A stretch of 15,063 bases of DNA from an uncultured Phenylobacterium sp. (lineage in GTDB: Bacteria > Pseudomonadota > Alphaproteobacteria > Caulobacterales > Caulobacteraceae), in contig CAMFIW010000018.1 of the NCBI GenBank assembly GCA_945952355.1, positions 1-15,063 on the forward strand, written 5' to 3'. The notes under the pieces are model-generated. The model ran no database searches. It had not been told where the DNA came from and saw nothing but the letters and a program-made list of their open reading frames with translations. Positions 7,298-15,028 of the stretch are shown here, in pieces. How positions within the stretch are numbered: position 1 is the first letter of the stretch; every line of letters starts with the position of its first letter. A program made the position numbers and the translations under genes.

Positions 7298-8004
7298 GCG
7301 GGCCGAAGATGGCGATGGTGCTGGCGGCCGGCATCGGCTCGCGGATGCGCCCGCTGACCGACCACACGCCCAAGGCCCTGATCGAGGTGGGCGGCAAGGC
7401 GCTGATCGACCATGTGCTGGACCGGCTGGCCGACGCCGGGGTCGAGACAGCGGTGGTCAATGTCCATCACTTCGCCGACCAGATGGAGGCGCATCTGGCG
7501 GGTCGCGAGCGGCCCAGGGTGCTGATCGCCGACGAGCGCGCGGGCCTACTGGATTCCGGCGGCGGGATCCGGAACGCGCTGCACCTGTTGGGCGACGCGC
7601 CGATCTGGGTGGCCAATATCGACTCCCTCTGGGTGGACGGAGCGACGCCGCCGCTGGAGCAGATGAAAGCCGCCTGGGACCCGGCGAAGATGGACATGCT
7701 CCTGCTCCTGGTGCCCAAGGGCCAGGGCATCGGATTCGAAGGGCCTCGTGGCTTCTTCATCGACGCCGAGGGACGGATCACCCACTCGCAGGACGACGCC
7801 AATCCCGCGCCCTTCGCCAATGTCGGCTTCCAGCTGATGAAGCCGCAAGTGCTGGACGGCGCGCCGGACGGGGCCTTCTCCATCCTGCCCACCTGGTGGC
7901 GGCTGCAGGACGAGGGGCGGATCTACGGCGTGGTCATGGACGCCTTCTGGATGCACGTGGGCGATCCGGCCGCCAGGGAGGCGGCGGAGGCGCGGCTCAG
8001 GTGA
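7294..8004 (+). CDS. murU: MurU-like N-acetylmuramate-1-phosphate uridylyltransferase
   Basis: Sugar-1-phosphate nucleotidyltransferase of 236 residues, expected to turn MurNAc-1-phosphate and UTP into UDP-MurNAc, the second step after AmgK. The signature LAAGIGSRMRPLTDHTPKAL (10-29) binds the nucleotide; K27 should contact phosphate. Further marks are LLDSGGGIRNAL (85-96), the metal-binding region VANIDSLW (106-113, D110), ANVGFQLM (175-182) and the C-terminal MHVGDPAA (220-227). It lacks the hexapeptide-repeat domain of GlmU, which fits MurU. The start is ambiguous: GTG 7294 overlaps the kinase stop as GTGA, GTG 7291 has slightly better spacing from CGGAGA, and ATG 7309 would also keep the motif. 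Pairing with amgK supports MurU over a mannose- or glucose-1-phosphate enzyme. Uridylyl rather than guanylyl transfer is inferred. Confidence 0.85.
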   Translation: MSGPKMAMVLAAGIGSRMRPLTDHTPKALIEVGGKALIDHVLDRLADAGVETAVVNVHHFADQMEAHLAGRERPRVLIADERAGLLDSGGGIRNALHLLGDAPIWVANIDSLWVDGATPPLEQMKAAWDPAKMDMLLLLVPKGQGIGFEGPRGFFIDAEGRITHSQDDANPAPFANVGFQLMKPQVLDGAPDGAFSILPTWWRLQDEGRIYGVVMDAFWMHVGDPAAREAAEARLR

Positions 8005-11003
8005 CGACGCTTCCACTCTTCGCGGGCGAGAGGCCGCGCTGGTTCAACATCCCGGCGCACCGGCCGTTCGTGGCCGACCTGGCCCAGGGCCTCTATGACG
8101 CGCTCGCCCCGCTGGGCCCGGACGCGCTGTCCCAGGCGGTGGTGCTGACCCCGACACGACGGGGCGCGCGGAGCCTAGCCGACGCCTTCGTGGCGGCGGC
8201 GGGCGGGCGGGCGATCCTGCCGCCGCAGATCCGGCCCCTGGGCGACCTGGACGAGGGCGAGGCGCCGTTCGAGCCGGGCGACCTGGCTGTCGACCTGCCC
8301 GCCGCCATCGCGCCGCTCCGCCGCCGTTTCGAGCTGATCCGGCTGGTCAAGGCGCATGAGAAAGAGCTGCAACGCGAGCTGACCGCCTCCTCGGCGCTGG
8401 AGTTGGCCGATGCGCTCGGCGGCTTCCTCGACAGCCTGCAGATCGAGGAGGTCTCACCGACCGCCGGCCTCGCGGATCTGGTCACCGCGGACATGGCCGA
8501 GCATTGGCGCATCTCCCGCGAGTTCCTGGAGATGGCGCTGGTGGAATGGCCGAAACGGCTCGACGAGCTGGGCCTGGCCGACGTGAGCGCCCGCCGCGTG
8601 GCCCTGTTGCGGGCGCTCGCGGAGAAGTGGGACGCCGATCCGCCGCAGGGGGTGCTGGTGGCCGCCGGTTCGACCGGCACGGCGCCGGCCACCGCCGACC
8701 TGCTGGCCGTGATCGCCCGCGCGCCGCAGGGCTGCGTGGTGCTGCCGGGCCTGGACGACAGCCTGGCCGAGGACGCCTGGATCGAAGTCGAGGAGCAGCA
8801 TCCGCAGGGCGCGATGAAGCGCCTGCTCGCGCGCGCCGGCGTGGCGCGGGGCGATGTGGCGCTGTGGCCCGGCTCTCCGACCCTGGCGACCCGAGGCCGC
8901 TGGCGGCGGTGGGTGATCAATGAAGCGCTGCGGCCGCCGCGGGCGACCGCCGACTGGTTGAAGGCGATCGGCGACCTGCGCCGGGAAGCCGAGAGCGACG
9001 GGATCGACCCGATCGCCGAGGGCCTGAAGGGCCTGTCGGTGATCGCCGCCCGCGCGGAGGAGGAGACCGCGACGGTCGCCGCCCTGCTGCTGCGCGAGGC
9101 GCTGGAGACGCCGGGTCGAACCGCGGCCCTGGTGGCCCCCGATCTGAGCCTGGCGCGGCGCGTGGCGACCAAGCTGGCCCGCTGGGGCGTGGCGGCCGAC
9201 TCCTCGGCCGGCGTGGCCCTGTCGGGCTGCCCGTGCGGGGTGCTGGCCGGGCTGGTCGCCGCGGCCGTGGTCGATCCGCTGGATCCGGTGCGGATGCTGG
9301 CGATCCTGAAGCATCCCCTGGTGCGCCTGGGCCTCACGCCGGAGGCTCTGGAGACGGCGCGGGAGAGCCTGGAGAAGGAGGGCCTGCGCGGACCGCGCCG
9401 GCACGAATGGGCGGCGCTGGAAGCGAAGCTCGCCGCCCACCCCGACGCGCTCGACCTGGTGACGCGGTTCCGGGCCGCGCTCGCGCCGGCCGAGGCCGCG
9501 GCGCGTGGCGCGCCGGCGGTCGCGGCGCGGGGCGTGACCGAGAGCCTGGAGGGCTTCGCCCGCGACGAAGCGGGCGTCTCGACCGGGCTCTGGGCGGGCC
9601 ACGGCGGGGAAGCCCTGGCGCGGCTGCTGGCCGGGCTGATCGACGAGTCCGAGGGCCTGCCCGACACCTCGCCGCGCGGCTTCCACGACCTCCTGCAGCT
9701 GCTGGTGGCCGGAGAGACCGTGCGGGCCGGCGGGGCGACCCATCCGCGGCTGCGCATCCTGGGCGCCATCGAAGCCCGCTTGACCCGGGCCGACCGGCTG
9801 ATCGTCGCCGGGCTTGAGGAAGGGACCTGGCCGCAGGGCGCGCCGATCGACCCCTTCCTGTCGCGGCCGATGCGCAAGGCGCTGGGCCTGCCGCCGCCCG
9901 AGCGGCGAGTGGGCTTGGCCGCCCACGACTTCGCGCAGGCCGCCTGCGCCGAGGAGGTGATCCTGCTGCATTCCGAGCGGCGGGAGGGCTCGCCGGCGGT
10001 GAAGTCGCGCTGGCTCTGGCGGCTGGAGACCCTGGCGCGCGGAGCGGGGCTGGACCAGCTTCCGGGCCGCCCGGAGATCCTCGCCTGGGCCCGCGCCCTG
10101 GACGCGGCCGATGGCTACGAGCCGGCGCGCCGGCCCGCGCCCATCCCGCCTGTCGCCGACCGGCCACGCAGGATGGCGGTGACCCGCGTCGAGGCCCTGA
10201 CCCGCGATCCCTACGCCGTCTGGGCGCGCGACATCCTGCGGCTCTATCCGCTGGACCGGCCCGACGAGGCGGTCGACGCCCGCGCCCGGGGCACCGCGAT
10301 CCACGCGGCCTTCGAGACCTTCGCGCGCGACCATCCGGGGTCCGTGCCGGCGGACGCCGCGGCGATCTTCGAGCGGCTCTATGTGGACGCCCTGGCCGAG
10401 CAGGGCATGCCGCCCGAAGCCCTGGCTCGTGAGCACGCCCTGGCCCGCGAAGCCGCCGAGTGGGTGGCCGACCTGGAACGGCGGCGGCGTGCCGACGGCC
10501 GCGCGATCCATGTCGAGGAGAGCGGGTCCCTGACCCTGCCGCTTGAGGGCCGCGCGTTCACCGTCACCGCCAAGGCCGACCGGATCGAGCTGGACCCGCA
10601 AGGGTTCGGCCACATCCTCGACTACAAGACCGGCCAGGCGCCCTCGAAGAAGATGGTCGAGACCGGCTTCTCGCCGCAGCTCACCCTGACCGCGGCGATC
10701 CTGTCGGCGGGCGGCTTCCCGGGGCTGGGACGCCCGCGCCCCGGCGACCTGACCTACCTGCAGGTGACCGGTCGGCGGCCCGCCGGCAAGGAGGAGGTGC
10801 GCGCCGCCGCCGGCGACGAGAGCGAGGAGGCCGCCGCGAAGGCGCTGGACGGCCTGGGCGAGCTGATCCGCCGGTTCGACGATCCCGCCCAGCCCTATCT
10901 GTCGCGCAGCGCCCCGCAGTTCGTGAAGCAGCACATGAGCGACTACGACCATCTGGCCCGGGTGTTCGAGTGGTCGACCAGCGGCGAGGAGGGCGAGGAG
11001 TGA
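8001..11003 (+). CDS. addB: Double-strand break repair protein AddB (alphaproteobacterial type)
   Basis: Subunit of the AddAB helicase-nuclease that resects DNA ends to start RecA-dependent recombination; cytoplasmic. It has 1000 residues. The C-terminal RecB-like nuclease is visible: H768 in GTAIHAAFE, D860 in AKADRIEL, D874 and K876 in ILDYKTG, and the QL pair at 893-894. Helicase-like remnants include VLTPTRRGARSLADAF near the start and LIVAGLEEGTWPQG before residue 620. No GK[ST] P-loop occurs anywhere, so this subunit probably does not hydrolyse ATP, and the nuclease region has no cysteine, so it cannot hold the iron-sulfur cluster known from Bacillus AddB. GTG 8001 overlaps the murU stop as GTGA, with GGAGG ten bases upstream. 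Its stop overlaps the addA start in the same way. Confidence 0.93.
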   Translation: MTTLPLFAGERPRWFNIPAHRPFVADLAQGLYDALAPLGPDALSQAVVLTPTRRGARSLADAFVAAAGGRAILPPQIRPLGDLDEGEAPFEPGDLAVDLPAAIAPLRRRFELIRLVKAHEKELQRELTASSALELADALGGFLDSLQIEEVSPTAGLADLVTADMAEHWRISREFLEMALVEWPKRLDELGLADVSARRVALLRALAEKWDADPPQGVLVAAGSTGTAPATADLLAVIARAPQGCVVLPGLDDSLAEDAWIEVEEQHPQGAMKRLLARAGVARGDVALWPGSPTLATRGRWRRWVINEALRPPRATADWLKAIGDLRREAESDGIDPIAEGLKGLSVIAARAEEETATVAALLLREALETPGRTAALVAPDLSLARRVATKLARWGVAADSSAGVALSGCPCGVLAGLVAAAVVDPLDPVRMLAILKHPLVRLGLTPEALETARESLEKEGLRGPRRHEWAALEAKLAAHPDALDLVTRFRAALAPAEAAARGAPAVAARGVTESLEGFARDEAGVSTGLWAGHGGEALARLLAGLIDESEGLPDTSPRGFHDLLQLLVAGETVRAGGATHPRLRILGAIEARLTRADRLIVAGLEEGTWPQGAPIDPFLSRPMRKALGLPPPERRVGLAAHDFAQAACAEEVILLHSERREGSPAVKSRWLWRLETLARGAGLDQLPGRPEILAWARALDAADGYEPARRPAPIPPVADRPRRMAVTRVEALTRDPYAVWARDILRLYPLDRPDEAVDARARGTAIHAAFETFARDHPGSVPADAAAIFERLYVDALAEQGMPPEALAREHALAREAAEWVADLERRRRADGRAIHVEESGSLTLPLEGRAFTVTAKADRIELDPQGFGHILDYKTGQAPSKKMVETGFSPQLTLTAAILSAGGFPGLGRPRPGDLTYLQVTGRRPAGKEEVRAAAGDESEEAAAKALDGLGELIRRFDDPAQPYLSRSAPQFVKQHMSDYDHLARVFEWSTSGEEGEE

Positions 11004-14000
11004 GCATCGCAGCCGCCGCGACCGCGGCCCCCCAGCGCCTGGCGGCCGACCCGCACCTGTCGGCCTTCGTCACGGCCAACGCCGGGTCGGGCAAGACCAA
11101 AACCCTGATCGACCGGGTGGCGCGCCTGCTGCTGGAGGAGGCCGAGCCCGAGACGATCCTGTGCGTGACCTACACCAAGGCCGCGGCCGCGGAGATGCAG
11201 CGGAGGCTGTTCGACCTGTTGGGCGAATGGTCGGTGTGGGACGGCGAGCGCCTGCGCGACGCCCTGGCCAAGCTGGAGGGCCGCAGTCCCGGCGACTATG
11301 ACGAGGCCCGGCTGTCGCGGGCCCGCGGCCTGTTCGCCCGAGCGCTGGAGACGCCGGGCGGGCTGAAGATCCAGACCATCCACGCCTTCTGCGAGAAGCT
11401 GTTGCGGCGCTTCCCGCTGGAGGCCGGTGTCTCGCCGAGCTTCCGCGTGATGGACGACGCGGCCACCGCCGCCGTGGCCGACGCGGCGCGCAAGGCGGTG
11501 GCCCGCCACGCGCTGGCCGGCAAAGGCGCTGTCGCCGAGGCCTATGGGCGTTTCTCGGTCGCGCTCGACTTCCAGAGCTTCCACGCCATGTTCGCCGCCT
11601 TCGAAGGCCAGCGCGGCAAGCTGAAAGCTTGGCTCGACCGCTGCGGCGGCCTGCCGGGCGCTCGGGCGGACGTCTGGCGGACCTGCGGCTTCGATGCCGA
11701 GATCGACCCGCAGGAGATCGAGGACGAGGCCCTGGCCGGCTTCGACGCGCGCACCTGGTCGGCCTGCGCCCAGGTGCTGGACGCAGGTGGCAAGGCCGAT
11801 CAGACCAATGCGGGCAAACTTCGCGCCGCCCTCGCCTCACCGAGTCTCGATACCGCGCTGCGCGCCCTGTTCACCGAGAACGGCGAGGGCACGCCGGCGA
11901 CCTGGGTCGCCAAGAGCTCGGGCTTCAAGGCCGACGAGGGCCTGCGCATGACCCTGCTGTCCGAGCAGGACCGGCTGGCCGAGCTGCGCGATCGCCGCCG
12001 CGCCGCCAATGTAGCCTGGGACACGGTCTATGCCCTGGTCCTGGCCGACGCTTACTTGACCGCCTACACCATCGAGAAGGGCGCGGCCGGGGCGCTCGAT
12101 TTCGCCGACCTGATCGAGAAGACCGTGGAGCTGACGGCCCGCGCGCCGCTGGCCGCCTGGGTGCTCTACAAGCTCGACGGCGGCATCGCCCATATGCTGG
12201 TCGACGAGGCGCAGGACACCGCGCCGGAACAGTGGGAGATCGTCCGCGCCCTGGCCGGGGAGTTCTTCTCCGGCGCCGGCCTGCCGGTCCATGCGGGCAA
12301 GCTCGACCGCAACATGTTCGTGGTCGGCGACCAAAAGCAGTCGATCTATTCGTTCCAGGGCGCCGCGCCCGAGATCCTGATCGAGGAGTTCCGCCATCAC
12401 CGCGCGCGCGCGGCCGGGATCGGCCACGCCTTCGAGCGGGTGGACCTGCTGACCTCCTGGCGTTCGACGCCGCAGGTGCTGGACTTCGTCGACGCCACCT
12501 TCGCGCCGGCCGAGCTGGCGGCGGCCATCCAGCCGCGGCAGGGCGAGGGCGACGAGATCGAGCCGGTGCGACACGCGGCCATGCGCGCCGAGGCCGGCTG
12601 CATCGACCTCTGGCCGCTGGAGGCCGAGGTGAAGGGCGACGAGCGCCTGGCCTGGGACGCGCCGCTGGACACGCCGACCGAGCATTCCGCCAACCGCCGC
12701 CTGGCCGAGCGGATCGCCGGCGAGATCGAGGCCCTGATCGCCCGGGGCGACACGGTCTACGAGAAGGGCGTCGCCCGCCCGGCCCGGCCCGGCGACGTGC
12801 TGATCCTGGTGCGGCGCCGGCGCGCCCTGTTCGAGGAGATCCTGCGGGCCCTGAAGCGGCGTAAGGTGCCGGTCGCCGGCGCCGACCGCCTGGCGCTCAG
12901 CGAGCACATCCTGTTCGACGACCTGCTGGCCCTGGCGCGGTTCTGCCTGTTCCCGCGCGACGAGCTGACCCTGGCGTCGGTGCTGAAGAGCCCGTTCTGC
13001 GGGCTCGAGGACGAGAGCCTCTACGCCCTGGCCCAAGGGCGGAAGGACCAGAACCTGTGGGACCGGCTGGTGGCGCGGGCCGCCGAACGGGCGGACTGGA
13101 CCGCGGCGCTCGACCTGCTGACCCGAGCTCGGGCGGACGCCGCGGGCCGGCGGCCTTTCGAGTTCTATTCCCACGTCCTGGGCTTCCGCGATCCCGCCGG
13201 ACGCACCATGCGCGCGCGGCTGTTCCACCGGCTGGGCGCCGAGGCCGAGGATGCGCTCGACGAGTTCCTGGCCCAGGTGATCGCCGCCGAGGGCCGCGGC
13301 GTCGAGGACCTGGAAAGCCTCGCCGCCGCGCTGGTCAGCCTCGACATTACGGTGAAGCGCGAGCTGGAGTCCGGCCGCGACGAGGTGCGGGTGATGACCG
13401 CGCACGGGGCCAAGGGCCTGGAGGCGCCAATCGTCTTCCTGCCGGAGACCACCCTCAGCCGCACGGCGCGGGGCTCGCCTCTGCTCGAGACGGCCGAGGG
13501 CGGCTTCCTGTGGTCGGCTTCCCAGAAGGCCGATTGCGAGGCCTCGGCGGCGGCTCGGACGCGGCGGGCGGAGAAGGAAGAGGCCGAGGCCTATCGCCTG
13601 CTCTATGTGGCGCTCACCCGGGCGCGGGACCGTCTGGTGCTGTGCGGGCGGATTTCGGCGACCGCCAAGGAAGAGAATCTCGGCGGATGGTGGGGCGCCC
13701 TGCGCGCCGCCTTCGAGCACCCCGACATCTCGCCGGGTGCGCGGCCGGCGCGGATCGGCGGGATGGAGTTCCTGCGGTTCGGGCCGGACCCAGCGGCGCT
13801 GGGCGGCGCGGCGAAGGTCGCGCCCGACGCGGCGGCCGTGCCGGTCTGGGCGAGTGTGGCGGCGCACGCGGAGGCCTATGAGCGGTACGCCTCGCCGTCG
13901 GACCTGGGCGAGGACGCGATCGCCCCGGCCGCCTCGCCCCTGGCCGGGCCGCGCGGTCTGGGTCGCTTCCGGCGCGGGGATCTGATCCACCGCCTTTTGC

Positions 14001-14482
14001 AGATCCTGCCCGATCTGCCGGGCGCGGAGCGCGCCGCCGCGGCCGGCCGCATGCTGGCTCGCCAGCGGGACCTGACCGATGAACAGCGCGCCGAGATGAT
14101 CGCGGCCGCCCTGGGCGTGCTGGAGGACGCCCGGTTCGGCGAGGTGTTCGGACCGGGCAGCCGCGCCGAGGTGGCCCTGGCCGGGACGGCGGCGGCCCTG
14201 CCCCGCGGACTGGCGATCTCCGGACGGCTCGACCGGCTGGTGGTGCTGCCCGACCGGGTGCTGGTCGCCGACTTCAAGACCAACCGCCCCTCCCCCGACC
14301 AGATCGAGGACGCCGACCCGGCCTATCTGCGCCAGATGGCCATGTACTGGGCGGTGTTGTCGGAGGTCTTCGAGGGCCGGCCGGTCGAGGCGGCGCTTGT
14401 CTGGACCGATGGGCCGAAGCTGATGCCGATCCCAGAAATACTCCTTCGACAAACCCTTGCAGAGCTTGGTCGTAACGGTTGA
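11000..14482 (+). CDS. addA: Double-strand break repair helicase-nuclease AddA
   Basis: UvrD/Rep-type superfamily 1 helicase fused to a RecB-family nuclease; partner of AddB in end resection. It has 1160 residues. Seen in order: the adenine-proximal Q in PQRLAADPHLSAFV, Walker A ANAGSGKT (26-33), VTYTKAAAAEMQRRL (motif Ia), Walker B VDEAQDTAPEQW (from 401), VGDQKQSIYSFQGA (motif III), VMTAHGAKGLEAPIVFLPET (motif V, H802), LLYVALTRARDRLVL (motif VI, from about 867), and the nuclease core VADFKTNRPSP (D1091, K1093) followed by YLRQMAMY. All catalytic residues are present, so the translocase and one nuclease site should be active. GTG 11000 overlaps the addB TGA as GTGA, six bases after GAGGAGGG, an excellent ribosome site; an upstream ATG at 10970 lies inside addB and is unlikely. 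A strong terminator follows. Confidence 0.96.
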   Translation: MSIAAAATAAPQRLAADPHLSAFVTANAGSGKTKTLIDRVARLLLEEAEPETILCVTYTKAAAAEMQRRLFDLLGEWSVWDGERLRDALAKLEGRSPGDYDEARLSRARGLFARALETPGGLKIQTIHAFCEKLLRRFPLEAGVSPSFRVMDDAATAAVADAARKAVARHALAGKGAVAEAYGRFSVALDFQSFHAMFAAFEGQRGKLKAWLDRCGGLPGARADVWRTCGFDAEIDPQEIEDEALAGFDARTWSACAQVLDAGGKADQTNAGKLRAALASPSLDTALRALFTENGEGTPATWVAKSSGFKADEGLRMTLLSEQDRLAELRDRRRAANVAWDTVYALVLADAYLTAYTIEKGAAGALDFADLIEKTVELTARAPLAAWVLYKLDGGIAHMLVDEAQDTAPEQWEIVRALAGEFFSGAGLPVHAGKLDRNMFVVGDQKQSIYSFQGAAPEILIEEFRHHRARAAGIGHAFERVDLLTSWRSTPQVLDFVDATFAPAELAAAIQPRQGEGDEIEPVRHAAMRAEAGCIDLWPLEAEVKGDERLAWDAPLDTPTEHSANRRLAERIAGEIEALIARGDTVYEKGVARPARPGDVLILVRRRRALFEEILRALKRRKVPVAGADRLALSEHILFDDLLALARFCLFPRDELTLASVLKSPFCGLEDESLYALAQGRKDQNLWDRLVARAAERADWTAALDLLTRARADAAGRRPFEFYSHVLGFRDPAGRTMRARLFHRLGAEAEDALDEFLAQVIAAEGRGVEDLESLAAALVSLDITVKRELESGRDEVRVMTAHGAKGLEAPIVFLPETTLSRTARGSPLLETAEGGFLWSASQKADCEASAAARTRRAEKEEAEAYRLLYVALTRARDRLVLCGRISATAKEENLGGWWGALRAAFEHPDISPGARPARIGGMEFLRFGPDPAALGGAAKVAPDAAAVPVWASVAAHAEAYERYASPSDLGEDAIAPAASPLAGPRGLGRFRRGDLIHRLLQILPDLPGAERAAAAGRMLARQRDLTDEQRAEMIAAALGVLEDARFGEVFGPGSRAEVALAGTAAALPRGLAISGRLDRLVVLPDRVLVADFKTNRPSPDQIEDADPAYLRQMAMYWAVLSEVFEGRPVEAALVWTDGPKLMPIPEILLRQTLAELGRNG

Positions 14483-14543
14483 TACCGGATCAAAAGCCGC
14501 CCATATGGCGGTTCGAACTTCGCCGCCCGCGCGTTGCGGACCC

Positions 14544-14580
14544 CCGATCGAGAACCCTCGTTCTCGATCGGAGTTTTTAA
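14544..14580 (+). terminator. Rho-independent terminator of the addBA operon
   Basis: CCGATCGAGAAC (14544-14555) pairs perfectly with GTTCTCGATCGG (14560-14571), a 12-base-pair stem with a 4-base CCTC loop, followed at once by AG and five T residues. It lies 61 bases after the addA stop and 70 before the trxA ATG. Stem length, tight loop and T run make this the clearest terminator in the window. Confidence 0.88.
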
Positions 14581-14584
14581 TCTG

Positions 14585-14631
14585 GACCATTTTCTTCGAC
14601 GAACCGGTGTCCACTTCGTCTGAAAATGGTC
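14585..14631. repeat. Long palindromic element upstream of trxA
   Basis: Outer arms GACCATTTTC (14585-14594) and GAAAATGGTC (14622-14631) are perfect inverted repeats. Inside them GACGAA (14598-14603) and TTCGTC (14615-14620) pair again, leaving a 3-versus-1 bulge and an 11-base loop. The core on the minus strand (GAAGTGGACACCGGTTCG) closely resembles, from memory, a palindrome that recurs in intergenic regions of many Rhizobiales and related alphaproteobacteria. The element ends 7 bases before the trxA ribosome site, has no T run after it, and so is more likely a dispersed repeat or leader structure than a terminator. Confidence 0.75.
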
Positions 14632-14638
14632 GCGCCAT

Positions 14639-14644
14639 AAGGAG
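14639..14644 (+). promoter_or_regulatory. Ribosome binding site of trxA
   Basis: AAGGAG lies six bases before the trxA ATG at 14651, just after the palindrome. If the palindrome folds in the mRNA, its base is only a few bases away from this site and could influence ribosome access. Confidence 0.75.
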
Positions 14645-14650
14645 CTTTTC

Positions 14651-14992
14651 ATGAGCACCGTTGCGGTCACCGACGAGTCCTTCGAGAAGGACGTCCTGCA
14701 GTCCGGCAAGCCGGTCCTGGTCGACTTCTGGGCGGAGTGGTGCGGTCCCTGTAAGCAGATCGCCCCAGCCCTGGAGCAGATCGCCGCCGAGCTCGGCGAG
14801 CAGGTCACCGTCGCCAAGCTGAACATCGAAGACTCCCCGACCACGCCATCGCGCTACGGCGTGCGCGGCATCCCCACGATGATGCTGTTCAAGGACGGCC
14901 AGATGGCCTCCATGAAGGTCGGCGCCATGCCCAAGGCCAAGATCGTGGAATGGTTGAACGAAGCCGGCGTCTCGTCGTCTTCGGCCGCCTAG
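14651..14992 (+). CDS. trxA: Thioredoxin 1
   Basis: General cytoplasmic protein-disulfide reductase that supplies electrons to ribonucleotide reductase, methionine sulfoxide reductases and other enzymes. It has 113 residues, close to the usual 105-110. The active site WCGPC has C31 and C34; VLVDFWAEWCGPCKQIAP (22-39) is canonical, D25 is the buried acid, and the cis-proline is P75 in RGIPTMMLF. The segment LNIEDSPTTPSRYGVRG matches the region before the cis-proline. A serine-rich tail (SSSSAA) follows the last helix. ATG 14651 has a good AAGGAG. It lies downstream of addA but behind a strong terminator, so it probably has its own promoter, which I could not locate with confidence. Confidence 0.97.
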   Translation: MSTVAVTDESFEKDVLQSGKPVLVDFWAEWCGPCKQIAPALEQIAAELGEQVTVAKLNIEDSPTTPSRYGVRGIPTMMLFKDGQMASMKVGAMPKAKIVEWLNEAGVSSSSAA

Positions 14993-15004
14993 GCTGAATT
15001 TCGC

Positions 15005-15028
15005 CCTCCCCCGCGGGGAGGCCGCTTT
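15005..15028 (+). terminator. GC-rich hairpin after trxA
   Basis: CCTCCCC (15005-15011) and GGGGAGG (15015-15021) form a 7-base-pair stem with a 3-base loop, followed by CCGC and only three T residues. It sits 13 bases after the trxA stop and directly before the stop of a convergent gene, which is where a shared terminator would be expected. The weak T run keeps confidence moderate. Confidence 0.5.

Noticed and set aside
7540..7740. Three GANTC sites (CcrM methylation motif) within murU
   Set aside because: They lie inside coding sequence, not in a promoter, and the spacing shows no pattern. I saw no GANTC cluster in any spacer.
4200..8000. Possible mobile or defence island among the cell-wall and unknown genes
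   Set aside because: There are no integrase, transposase, direct repeats, tRNA boundary or visible shift in base composition. All neighbours are core housekeeping genes.
8454..10952. An 832-codon open frame on the minus strand opposite addB, and a 594-codon one at 8093-9877
   Set aside because: Both are low-complexity shadows of addB without recognisable motifs. Long antisense frames are expected at this GC content.
14497..14511. CCGCC/GGCGG hairpin just after addA
   Set aside because: Five base pairs with no T run; too weak beside the 12-base-pair terminator that follows.
11837..14638. A 933-codon open frame on the minus strand opposite addA
   Set aside because: It mirrors the codon structure of addA in GC-rich DNA. 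The composition is rich in Arg, Gly, Gln and His with no domain, and addA on the plus strand has every helicase and nuclease motif.
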